NCBI RefSeq assembly: GCF_016865365.1 | Contig: NZ_AP024469.1 | Location: forward strand, 3,316,501 to 3,380,500 | Source: Geobacter sp. SVR | GTDB taxonomy: Bacteria; Desulfobacterota; Desulfuromonadia; Geobacterales; Pseudopelobacteraceae | Direction: 5' to 3' | Length of the DNA: 64,000 bases | In this document: one piece after another, positions 37,170 to 44,997 of the stretch | How positions within the stretch are numbered: the stretch's first letter is position 1 | Layout: each line of letters opens with the position of its first letter | Made by a program: the position numbers and the translations under genes | Notes under the pieces: generated by a model | What the model saw: the letters and a program-made list of their open reading frames with translations, nothing else | Told to the model about the DNA's origin: nothing | The model's database searches: none

Positions 37170-38533
37170 CGATGCGGGAAAACGTTGTAACATTGACGGC
37201 CCAAAGCGGCGCTCCCTCTTACGAAATCGCCGGCCTTACCCAACGGGTAAGGCACATGCTCCATGAGGCGGCACCAGGCTCTCATCCCGAGGCCCCGTTC
37301 AGTAGCATCATTCAGCCGGGAATGACGGTCCTCCTCAAGCCGAACTGGGTCCTTCACCGGAATTACAGCGGCCAGGGCAACGACTGTCTCGTGACGCACC
37401 CGAACCTGATCGAGGCCGTCCTGCGGGAGGTGCTGAAGGCCAAGCCCGGCAGGGTGATTATCGGCGATTCGCCGATTCAGGAGTGTGACTTTGATGCACT
37501 GGTACCCCACGAGTGGCGCAGGAAAATGAGGCACCTTGCCACGTGCCCCGTCGACATCATCGACTTTCGGCGTACCGTGCTCCGGAAGGGGGGATTCGGC
37601 GAAGGCCAGGAACGGGAAGTCCGGGGGGAGGAACGATACATTCTTTTCGACCTCGGGAAGGAGAGTCTGCTGGAGCCGGTTTCCACACCCGACAGCCGTT
37701 TCCGCATTACCTGCTACGATCCCGACCTGATGGCCCGGCGCCACCTGCCGGGAAAGCACCAGTACTTGTTGGCCAAAGAGCCGTTTGAGTCGGACGTCAT
37801 CATCAACCTGCCGAAGCTGAAGTCCCACAAAAAGGCGGGAATGACTGCAGCACTGAAAAACATGGTGGGCATCAACGGCAACAAGGAGTTCCTCCCCCAC
37901 CACCGAACCGGCGGGAGCGCCGACGGCGGCGACTGCTACCCCGGTAAATCCCTGTTGAAAAGGATGGCGGAGCGGTGCTACGACGAGGCAAACCGAACAA
38001 TCGGAAGCCCTCAGTGTGAGCGCTGGTTGAAGAAGTCCGGGCATCTGCTGCGTCTGCAGCACTTCATGGGCAACCCCGAGATTGAGGGTGGCTGGCACGG
38101 TAACGACACGGTCTGGCGGATGACTCTTGACCTGAACCGACTGCTCCTGTACGGAAGGGCCGACGGAACGATCTCCGACACACCGCTCCGGAAGGTTTAC
38201 TCTCTCACGGACGCCATCATCGCGGGGGAGGGAGAAGGCCCCTTGGCTCCGCGGCCGATACCACTGGGCATACTCACGTTCGCTGCATCGTCGGTTTTTG
38301 CGGATCTGGTCGGCGCCGCTCTGATGCATTTCGACTACCGCAAAATCCCTACTCTCCGTGAGGCCTTCGATGATTTCAGGTATCCGCTTGCAGAACAGAG
38401 CCGGGAGAGCTGCCGGGTCGTATGCGATGGCAAGGAGATATCGCCGGAAGAAGCGGGGCGGCTTTTTGGGAAGCCCTTCGCACCGTCGGCCGGCTGGCTG
38501 GGCCATATAGAACGGGAACGGAGCAGGGAATGA
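37166..38533 (+). CDS. DUF362 domain protein
   Basis: A 455-residue protein with features of DUF362: MTVLLKPNWVLHRNYSG, LIEAVLREVLKAKPGRVIIG then DSPIQ, and INLPKLKSHKKAGMTAALKN followed by MVGINGNKEF. No ferredoxin-type cysteine cluster, often fused to this domain, is visible. The biochemical role is unknown. Start ATG 37166 overlaps the stop of the methyltransferase; the 3' end overlaps the ATP-grasp gene start. A polysaccharide setting is atypical for a family often annotated only as iron-sulfur or hypothetical; I infer a dedicated modification step. Confidence 0.8.
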   Translation: MTMRENVVTLTAQSGAPSYEIAGLTQRVRHMLHEAAPGSHPEAPFSSIIQPGMTVLLKPNWVLHRNYSGQGNDCLVTHPNLIEAVLREVLKAKPGRVIIGDSPIQECDFDALVPHEWRRKMRHLATCPVDIIDFRRTVLRKGGFGEGQEREVRGEERYILFDLGKESLLEPVSTPDSRFRITCYDPDLMARRHLPGKHQYLLAKEPFESDVIINLPKLKSHKKAGMTAALKNMVGINGNKEFLPHHRTGGSADGGDCYPGKSLLKRMAERCYDEANRTIGSPQCERWLKKSGHLLRLQHFMGNPEIEGGWHGNDTVWRMTLDLNRLLLYGRADGTISDTPLRKVYSLTDAIIAGEGEGPLAPRPIPLGILTFAASSVFADLVGAALMHFDYRKIPTLREAFDDFRYPLAEQSRESCRVVCDGKEISPEEAGRLFGKPFAPSAGWLGHIERERSRE

Positions 38534-39579
38534 GGATCGGTATCCATCCGGATCACATGTGGGGATGCAGTTTCTCCGACAAATGGAGCCAGCTTCTTAA
38601 AGAACGCGGGGTGGAAATTCTTGAGCTGAACCTGCTCTCCAAGAACGCGCTTGAGCAGGCCAAGGAATGCGACGGCGTCATGTGGCGCTGGTTCCATATC
38701 CAGGATCATAAGCAATCGGCCCGCGTCATCCTGCATACCATCGAGAATCACCTGGACATTCCCGTCTTCCCTTCCTCAAGGACCTCCTGGCATTTCGACG
38801 ATAAGATTGCTCAATATTATCTTCTCCAGGCCATCGGTGCTCCGCAGCCCGAGGCGTGGATCTTTTGGAATCGAGAGGAGGCGCTGAAATGGGTGGAAAC
38901 GGCGCCATATCCGGTGATCTTCAAGCTTACATCCGGTGCGGGTTCCTCGAACGTCCTGAAAGTCGACCATCCAATAGAGGCTCGCAAACTTATTCAACGC
39001 ATGTTCTGCAGGGGAATTTTTCCCATGACAATGAATGAATACCGCCCCCCCCTTCTGCCGCGGACGCGCCGCGAGCTGCGGGAACGGTTTTCACGTGTGG
39101 TCGATGCCGCTGGATATGCGGCAACGGGAGAATATCCCCGATTGCGTGAATTTTGGTGGAAGCCGGAAATGGGATATGCATATTTTCAGGAGTTTCTTCC
39201 CGACAACACCTGCGATACCCGTGTGACCGTAATCGGCAACCGGGCCTTTGCCTTTCGCCGGATGAATCGCCCCGGCGACTTCCGTGCCTCAGGGAGCGGG
39301 AACATCGACTGGAATCCGGCGAAAATAGATCCTGCGTGTCTGAGAATTGCCTTTGACGTTTCTGCGAAAGCCGGTTTTCAGACCATGGCGTACGATTTCC
39401 TTTACCGCGAGGGAAAGCCGGTGATCTGCGAGATCAGTTATACCTTTGTCGATTCTGCGGTCTTCAACTGCCCCGGCCAATGGGACCCCGAATTGAACTG
39501 GCACGAAGGACACCGTTGGCCTGAAGAGGCGCAGATAGAGGATTTCATGGTCGAGGTTTTGAAAAGGTCAAAACGGTAA
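38530..39579 (+). CDS. ATP-grasp family protein
   Basis: A 349-residue protein starting MRIGIHPDHMWGCSFSDKWS. DIPVFPSSRTSWHFDDKIAQ then YYLLQAIGAPQPEAWIF is a typical ATP-grasp entrance, and APYPVIFKLTSGAGSSNVLK the nucleotide-binding lysine with Gly-rich loop. DTRVTVIGNRAFAFRRMNR and KPVICEISYTFVDSAVF give the metal-binding acidic residues near the end. The family forms amide or ester bonds via acyl-phosphates; the substrate is unknown. It is coupled by ATGA to DUF362 and by TAATG to the next glycosyltransferase. Confidence 0.78.
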   Translation: MRIGIHPDHMWGCSFSDKWSQLLKERGVEILELNLLSKNALEQAKECDGVMWRWFHIQDHKQSARVILHTIENHLDIPVFPSSRTSWHFDDKIAQYYLLQAIGAPQPEAWIFWNREEALKWVETAPYPVIFKLTSGAGSSNVLKVDHPIEARKLIQRMFCRGIFPMTMNEYRPPLLPRTRRELRERFSRVVDAAGYAATGEYPRLREFWWKPEMGYAYFQEFLPDNTCDTRVTVIGNRAFAFRRMNRPGDFRASGSGNIDWNPAKIDPACLRIAFDVSAKAGFQTMAYDFLYREGKPVICEISYTFVDSAVFNCPGQWDPELNWHEGHRWPEEAQIEDFMVEVLKRSKR

Positions 39580-40733
39580 TGCAGAGCATGATCCCTCTCC
39601 ACCATGCACGGATTATTTTCGTTTTCGGCAGTCTCGACCTGGGAGGGGCGGAGCGACAGGGGCTTTTGCTGGCGGAATCGCTACGGAATGACTACGGTGC
39701 GGAGGTTGAAGTCTGGGGGCTCAAAAACAGCCCGGGCCGGCTGTCCGAACTGTGTGAGGAGAAGGGCCTCCCATGGCGTGGCGTAAAATGCGGATGGGGA
39801 CGATACGCCCTGACGCGGCTGGCAAAGCTCGGGAAATTCGCCCTGACGCTTCGGAAAAGACAGCCTGATGCAATTCTTGCATATACCCGCCTTCCGAATC
39901 TGGTATGCGGGATTGCCTGGCATTTTACGGGCGCCAGAATCATGGTGTGGAACCAGCGCGATGAGGGGCTGCTCCTGAAAGATGGATTCTGGGAGCGCCT
40001 GGCAGTAAGAAATGCGTCCTGCTTCATCTCAAATTCGCTTGCAGGCAAGGTTTTTCTGGAAAAGCTGTATCGAGTACCGTCAAGAAAGATCTCCGTGATA
40101 CATAACGGAATCCTTCTTTCTGCTCGAGCTCCGGAAGCAACGGCGTGGCGCAAAAAATTGCAGATACCGGAGGGTACCCCCACTGCCTGCATGATAGCCA
40201 ACATCCATCACTACAAGGATCACCACACGCTGTTACGCGCCTGGGCATTGGTGACGTTGAAAGACTCGCCCCCTCCGGTCCTGCTTCTGGCCGGCCGGAT
40301 CGACGAAGGGGGCGATGAACTGCTGACCCTGGCCGAACAGCTTGGAATTTCCGAAAGGGTGAAACTGTTGGGACAGGTGGATGACGTGGGGGGGCTTCTC
40401 CGTTCCGTCGACGTCTGTGTTCACAGCTCAGTCAGCGAAGGCCTTCCGAATGCGGTTTTGGAGGCCATGGCAGCCGGGATAGCAGTCGCCGGTACCGACA
40501 TCCCCGGCATCCGGGAGGCCGTGGGACCCGATGGGTACCGCTTCCTTGCACCTGTCCGCGATGTAGAGCGTCTTGCATCATCCCTGGCGGAACTTTTACA
40601 GGACAAGCTGCTTCGGGAAAGGGTCGGGGCCCTGATGCTGGAGCGAGCCAAAGCCGAGTTCGACGTAGGGGAACTGTGCGCTCGGACCGCAGCTCTGCTG
40701 GCCCGGGAGATGACTGCCGATGAATCCTTATGA
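39579..40733 (+). CDS. Glycosyltransferase family 4
   Basis: A 384-residue GT-B retaining glycosyltransferase. The N-terminal acceptor domain has FVFGSLDLGGAERQGLLLAE, the C-terminal domain VKLLGQVDDVGGLLRSVDVC and EGLPNAVLEAMAAG, with the conserved E-x7-E motif for nucleotide-sugar binding. Neither donor nor acceptor can be named. Its start shares one base with the ATP-grasp stop (TAATG) and its end overlaps the next gene by 14 bases. A cytoplasmic or membrane-peripheral location is expected. Confidence 0.88.
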   Translation: MQSMIPLHHARIIFVFGSLDLGGAERQGLLLAESLRNDYGAEVEVWGLKNSPGRLSELCEEKGLPWRGVKCGWGRYALTRLAKLGKFALTLRKRQPDAILAYTRLPNLVCGIAWHFTGARIMVWNQRDEGLLLKDGFWERLAVRNASCFISNSLAGKVFLEKLYRVPSRKISVIHNGILLSARAPEATAWRKKLQIPEGTPTACMIANIHHYKDHHTLLRAWALVTLKDSPPPVLLLAGRIDEGGDELLTLAEQLGISERVKLLGQVDDVGGLLRSVDVCVHSSVSEGLPNAVLEAMAAGIAVAGTDIPGIREAVGPDGYRFLAPVRDVERLASSLAELLQDKLLRERVGALMLERAKAEFDVGELCARTAALLAREMTADESL

Positions 40734-41874
40734 TGCAGACCTGCATAAGGGGGTAATGCGTTTGCTGGTTCGCGCCGGCAGCCTCATCTCACATGTCATG
40801 CCCTCCTGTAGCGGTACGCGACTTTACTTTTTCTTCCCGTCGTTTCATGTCGGCGGAGCGGAAAGGGTTCATGCCGATATCGTGAAGTGCGTGTCACAGG
40901 GAGATACCGCTGTCTTCTTCACTCACCGTTCACGGGACAGGAAACTTCTTCACGAGTTCAGGAGAAGTGCACGATGTTTTACGGTATGGCCACTGCTCAA
41001 ATATCTTTTGCCGGTTTCCACAGGCTTTATTGCCGGCATCATCAATAAAAATTCCCGGGCTATCGTTTTTGGCTGCAACAGCAGGTTCTTTTACAAATTG
41101 GTGCCCTTTCTGTCGGATTCGGTAAAAACGATCGATTTGATGCATGCATTCGGCGGGGGGTCCGAGTTTTTCAGTCTTGAAGCAGTTCCATCTCTGGATC
41201 AGCGCATTGTAATCACCGCCAGGACAAGGGAAGATTTCCGGTGCCTCTATTCCGAAGCAGGCATCGATCCACTGCATCTGGGACGCATTGTCCTTATCGA
41301 GAATGCGGTGGATGTTCCCGAGATCTATCCGCGGAAAAACAGAACCGGACGGCTCAAAGTCTTATATGTCGGCCGAGGATCAGAGGAAAAACGGGTGCAT
41401 CTGGCAGGCAAAGCCGCAGCCGTATGTGCCCGGCAGGAAATGCCGGTTGATTTTGTTTTTGTTGGCAATGTCGAACATGCCATCGCACGCGAAGACCGGC
41501 ACTGGTGCAGATTTATGGGAGAACTGGCGAACCCTTCGGAAATGGCTGCCTTGTACGCCTCGGCGGATGTGCTTGTTCTCACGTCGAGCAGGGAAGGTTT
41601 TCCGATGGCCGTAATGGAGGCAATGGCACATGGCATGGTGCCGGTCGTAACCCCGGTTGGAGGAATCCCCGACCACGTGCGCAACGGCGAGAATGGCATT
41701 CTGCTGTCACACGACGAGTCACAGCTTCCTGCCGAGATTGCTGCAAGACTGTCGGAACTTTGTGCTTCTCCCGATCTCCTGGACCTGATATCCAGAAATG
41801 CCTATGACTACGCTGCCTCATCCTTCTCCAGAAGCAGATTTTGCGGGGCTTACCGGGAGTTGTTCGGATGCTGA
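40720..41874 (+). CDS. Glycosyltransferase family 4
   Basis: A 384-residue GT4-type enzyme. FFFPSFHVGGAERVHADIVK is the acceptor-side loop; EGFPMAVMEAMAHGMVPVVT has the E-x7-E motif, followed by GGIPDHVRNGENGILL. The C-terminal helices are normal. Base composition of this and the following gene looks slightly lower in GC than the flanking genes. It overlaps the 39579 gene by 14 bases and the next one by seven bases. Donor and acceptor are not identifiable. Confidence 0.87.
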   Translation: MNPYDADLHKGVMRLLVRAGSLISHVMPSCSGTRLYFFFPSFHVGGAERVHADIVKCVSQGDTAVFFTHRSRDRKLLHEFRRSARCFTVWPLLKYLLPVSTGFIAGIINKNSRAIVFGCNSRFFYKLVPFLSDSVKTIDLMHAFGGGSEFFSLEAVPSLDQRIVITARTREDFRCLYSEAGIDPLHLGRIVLIENAVDVPEIYPRKNRTGRLKVLYVGRGSEEKRVHLAGKAAAVCARQEMPVDFVFVGNVEHAIAREDRHWCRFMGELANPSEMAALYASADVLVLTSSREGFPMAVMEAMAHGMVPVVTPVGGIPDHVRNGENGILLSHDESQLPAEIAARLSELCASPDLLDLISRNAYDYAASSFSRSRFCGAYRELFGC

Positions 41875-42809
41875 ATGAATATGTTTCCGTCATCATACCG
41901 GCCTATAATGCCGAACGTCATCTCGCGGAAACCATCGACAGCGTTATTTCCCAAACCTATCCGTATGTCGAGTGCATCATAATCGATGATGGTTCCACCG
42001 ACGAAACCGCTGCGGTTGCCCAAAGGTATGGCAACAGGGTAATTCTCGTCCGTCAGGAGAACAGGAAACTTCCCGAAGCCCGAAATGCCGGAATGCGCCT
42101 CGCCAAAGGCGATTACGTGACCTTTCTTGACGCGGACGACCTGATAACTCCCACAAAGATCGAGCACCAGGTGGCCTACCTTCGGAAACATCAGGGAGCA
42201 GATGCCGTGTATTGCAAAGTACGGTATTTCTCGGATGAAAAGCCGGGAGAATTTTATTCTCTGAAGCGGCCGACACCGGAGGGGGATATCCTCCCCGCAC
42301 TCGTGTACGGGAATTTTATTCCTGTCCATTCAACACTTATCCGGAAACGGATGATCGACGCTCTCTGCGTTCCGTTCAGGAATTTTCCCGCGCTCGAAGA
42401 CTGGGATTTCCTGCTTCGACTTTCGCTCTCCGGATGCCGGTTCGGTTTTTTGGATGAGGAGCTGGCAGATTACCGCATGCATGCCGGCGGTATGAGCCGC
42501 AACGAAACCCTGATGTTCGAGGCAAAACTGAAGGTCATAGAAACGATTGCGGAGGAATCACGGGAAGCGCTGCTGAAGCGGGAACTATCGCCCGACAGCG
42601 TCGTCTCGTACCATCGCGCTGATCTCGGAAAGGCCCTTATCATCAATGGCAGGAAGGATCAAGGAATCGCCGAAATTTCGGAAGCGAGCCTGCATTCCTT
42701 TCGGCGTAAAAGTAGTTACGTATTGTTTTCCCTGGCAGCCAGGGTAGTTGGGACAGGGCTGCTTCGATGCATCCACCACCTGACCAACAGTTGCAGGAAA
42801 CGACAGTGA
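41868..42809 (+). CDS. Glycosyltransferase family 2
   Basis: A 313-residue GT-A inverting glycosyltransferase. I chose ATG 41868, which lies within the end of the previous gene (GGAGTTGTTCGG before it). Motifs are VSVIIPAYNAERHLAETIDS, IIDDGSTDETA and the metal-binding FLDADDL, then a late acceptor-side region with ALEDWDFLLRLSLSG. No transmembrane segments are evident except a weak C-terminal hydrophobic stretch. Its stop overlaps the next gene's GTG start (GTGA). Confidence 0.88.
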   Translation: MLNEYVSVIIPAYNAERHLAETIDSVISQTYPYVECIIIDDGSTDETAAVAQRYGNRVILVRQENRKLPEARNAGMRLAKGDYVTFLDADDLITPTKIEHQVAYLRKHQGADAVYCKVRYFSDEKPGEFYSLKRPTPEGDILPALVYGNFIPVHSTLIRKRMIDALCVPFRNFPALEDWDFLLRLSLSGCRFGFLDEELADYRMHAGGMSRNETLMFEAKLKVIETIAEESREALLKRELSPDSVVSYHRADLGKALIINGRKDQGIAEISEASLHSFRRKSSYVLFSLAARVVGTGLLRCIHHLTNSCRKRQ

Positions 42810-43807
42810 ACGATTCCCGCCCCCTTGTTTCCGTCATCATCCTGAACTGGAACGGTCGCGCCTACCTCAAGGAATGCCTCGACTCCCTGGCGGCCCAGAC
42901 CTTTAGGGACTTCGAGACGATTCTGGTGGATAACGGCTCAAAGGATGAGTCGGCTGGTTATGTGAGAAACACCTATCCGTGGGTACGGCTCGTGGAGTTG
43001 ACGGAGAACACCGGCTTTGCCGCGGGAAACAACCGGGGTCTGGCAGAGGCGCACGGCGTCCAGCATATTGTCACCCTGAACAATGACACCAAGATTGTAC
43101 CGGAGTTCCTGGCGGAGCTGGTGCGTGCAGTGAACGCAGATTCAGGCATCGGCATGGTAGCCGCAAAGATGCTGAATTTTTTTCAGCAGGGCAGGATCGA
43201 TTCGGTCGGCGTGCGGCCGACGAAGGCGGGGCTCGGCGAGAATATTGGCGTTGGGAAAACCGATGAAGGACAGTTCGATAAGCCGGAAGAGGTCTTCGGC
43301 CCCTGTGCCGGAGCGGCCCTTTATCGACGGAAGATGTTGGAGGACGTCGGTTTTTTTGATGCCGATTTCTTTGCCTATTACGAGGACTTGGATTTGGCCT
43401 GGCGGGGAAGGCTGGCTGGCTGGAAAGCAGTGACCGCCCCCCGGGCTGTGGCGTATCATGTCCACTCCGCCACCGGCGGGCGTATGAGTCCTTTTACCGT
43501 GTATCAGGTTCAGCGCAACAAATGGTATGTGCTGCTGAAAAACTGGCCAGCAATATTGCTGCTGCGACATCTAGCCCGGATTCTCGGTTACGATGCGGCG
43601 GCCCTGTTTCTGGCGCTTCTGCGGGGACGTTTTGTACAGGCCCTGCGTGCTCGGTTGTGTGTGCTGCGCGATTTTCCGGTTCTGATGCGTAAACGACGTG
43701 AAGTGGCGCGCCTGCGCCGGCTGAATGATGATCAGACAGCGAGACTGCTGGTGAGTGGAAACTCGGCATTAAGAACGTTCATACGCAAGATGGGGAGCGG
43801 GATATGA
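42806..43807 (+). CDS. Glycosyltransferase family 2 (rhamnosyltransferase-like)
   Basis: A 333-residue GT2 enzyme. I prefer GTG 42806: GTGA overlap with the previous stop and AGGAAA upstream; ATG 42767 would add 13 residues. Motifs: VSVIILNWNGRAYLKECLDS, LVDNGSKDESA, LNNDTKI as the DxD equivalent, and FFAYYEDLDLAWRGRLAGWK, typical of the rhamnosyltransferase-like branch. The C-terminus carries a hydrophobic helix (YDAAALFLALLRG) and a basic tail, suggesting membrane association. ATGA overlap with the next gene. Confidence 0.87.
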   Translation: MNDSRPLVSVIILNWNGRAYLKECLDSLAAQTFRDFETILVDNGSKDESAGYVRNTYPWVRLVELTENTGFAAGNNRGLAEAHGVQHIVTLNNDTKIVPEFLAELVRAVNADSGIGMVAAKMLNFFQQGRIDSVGVRPTKAGLGENIGVGKTDEGQFDKPEEVFGPCAGAALYRRKMLEDVGFFDADFFAYYEDLDLAWRGRLAGWKAVTAPRAVAYHVHSATGGRMSPFTVYQVQRNKWYVLLKNWPAILLLRHLARILGYDAAALFLALLRGRFVQALRARLCVLRDFPVLMRKRREVARLRRLNDDQTARLLVSGNSALRTFIRKMGSGI

Positions 43808-44997
43808 AGATCGTCTTTCTCGCTCCTTTCGGTATTCGCCCCAAAGGGACAGTCATCGCCCGCATGCTGCCACTGGCTGCAGAACTACAAAAAATCGGCC
43901 ATGTGTTGACCATCATCGCCCCCCCCTATACCAATCCGGAGGACTCGGGGAGGAGCGAAACCGTACGCGGAGTACGGCTGGTGAATGTGGTACTGCCGAC
44001 AAAAGGCAAAGCCCTGTCTGCTCTTCCCCTGGCCTGGCGCATGTTCCGGGCCGCCCTGGCCGAGAAACCGGATGTGATGCATCTATTCAAGCCCAAGGGA
44101 TATGGCGGTCTGGCCGCCATGCTGCACCTGTGGCTGCAGCGCCTGGGAGTGCGGCTGCCCCCCCTGTTCGTTGATAGCGACGATTGGGAGGGCACGGGGG
44201 GCATGAACGAGTTGCATGGCTACTCATCGATGGAAAAACGGTTGTTTGCCTTTCAGGAACAGTGGCTATCGAGGCATGCATGGGGGATGACGGTAGCCAG
44301 CAGGACATTGGAGGCTCTCACCTGCGAGATGAGGAGCACTTCGCAGCGCATCCTCTACCTGCCCAATTGTGTAACTGCAACCCCGCCGGGAAATGGCAGG
44401 CGCATTCGGGAAAAGCTGGGTATCGCTGCCGACGTGCCGCTGGTATTACTCTACACACGGTTCTTCGAATTTTCCCAGGAGCGCCTGTACCGGATTCTTG
44501 ACGGGATACACCGGCGGGTGCCGGGTGTCCGTTATCTGGTGGTTGGCAAGGGAAGACATCAGGAAGAGGAAAGCCTGCTGCTTGCGTCCCGTAAATTAGG
44601 TTTTGACAACGCGCTAGCGTTGGCTGGCTGGATAGAGCCGCACGACCTTCCTGACTATCTGGCTACCGCCGATGTGGCGATTTACCCCCTCGACGACACG
44701 CTGGTCAACCGGGCCAAATGTCCGGCCAAGCTGACCGAATTGCTGCTGGCCGCTGTACCAGTGGTGGCCGATCGGGTGGGACAGGCAAGAGAGTATATAG
44801 CGGACACCATCTCGGGTATATTGAGCGATCCGAACGACCCGGAGTCGATGGTCGTTGGTACTGTACGACTGCTCCGGGAACCTGATATGAGAAATAAACT
44901 TGCTGCGGAGGGGCGGCGTTACCTTATCCAGCACTTTAACTGGCAGGAAGCTGCTCAAACGCTTGACCAATTCTACAGGAGTTCGACAATTTCATGA
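43804..44997 (+). CDS. Glycosyltransferase family 4
   Basis: A 397-residue GT4-type enzyme. The N-terminal MKIVFLAPFGIRPKGTVIAR then MLPLAAELQKIGH is the acceptor domain; VDSDDWEGTGGMNELH in the middle and LAGWIEPHDLPDYLATADVA then KCPAKLTELLLAAVPVVADR at the end form the donor domain. The usual E-x7-E is replaced by the K-L-T-E variant. It overlaps YfhO by ATGA. Confidence 0.86.
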   Translation: MKIVFLAPFGIRPKGTVIARMLPLAAELQKIGHVLTIIAPPYTNPEDSGRSETVRGVRLVNVVLPTKGKALSALPLAWRMFRAALAEKPDVMHLFKPKGYGGLAAMLHLWLQRLGVRLPPLFVDSDDWEGTGGMNELHGYSSMEKRLFAFQEQWLSRHAWGMTVASRTLEALTCEMRSTSQRILYLPNCVTATPPGNGRRIREKLGIAADVPLVLLYTRFFEFSQERLYRILDGIHRRVPGVRYLVVGKGRHQEEESLLLASRKLGFDNALALAGWIEPHDLPDYLATADVAIYPLDDTLVNRAKCPAKLTELLLAAVPVVADRVGQAREYIADTISGILSDPNDPESMVVGTVRLLREPDMRNKLAAEGRRYLIQHFNWQEAAQTLDQFYRSSTIS

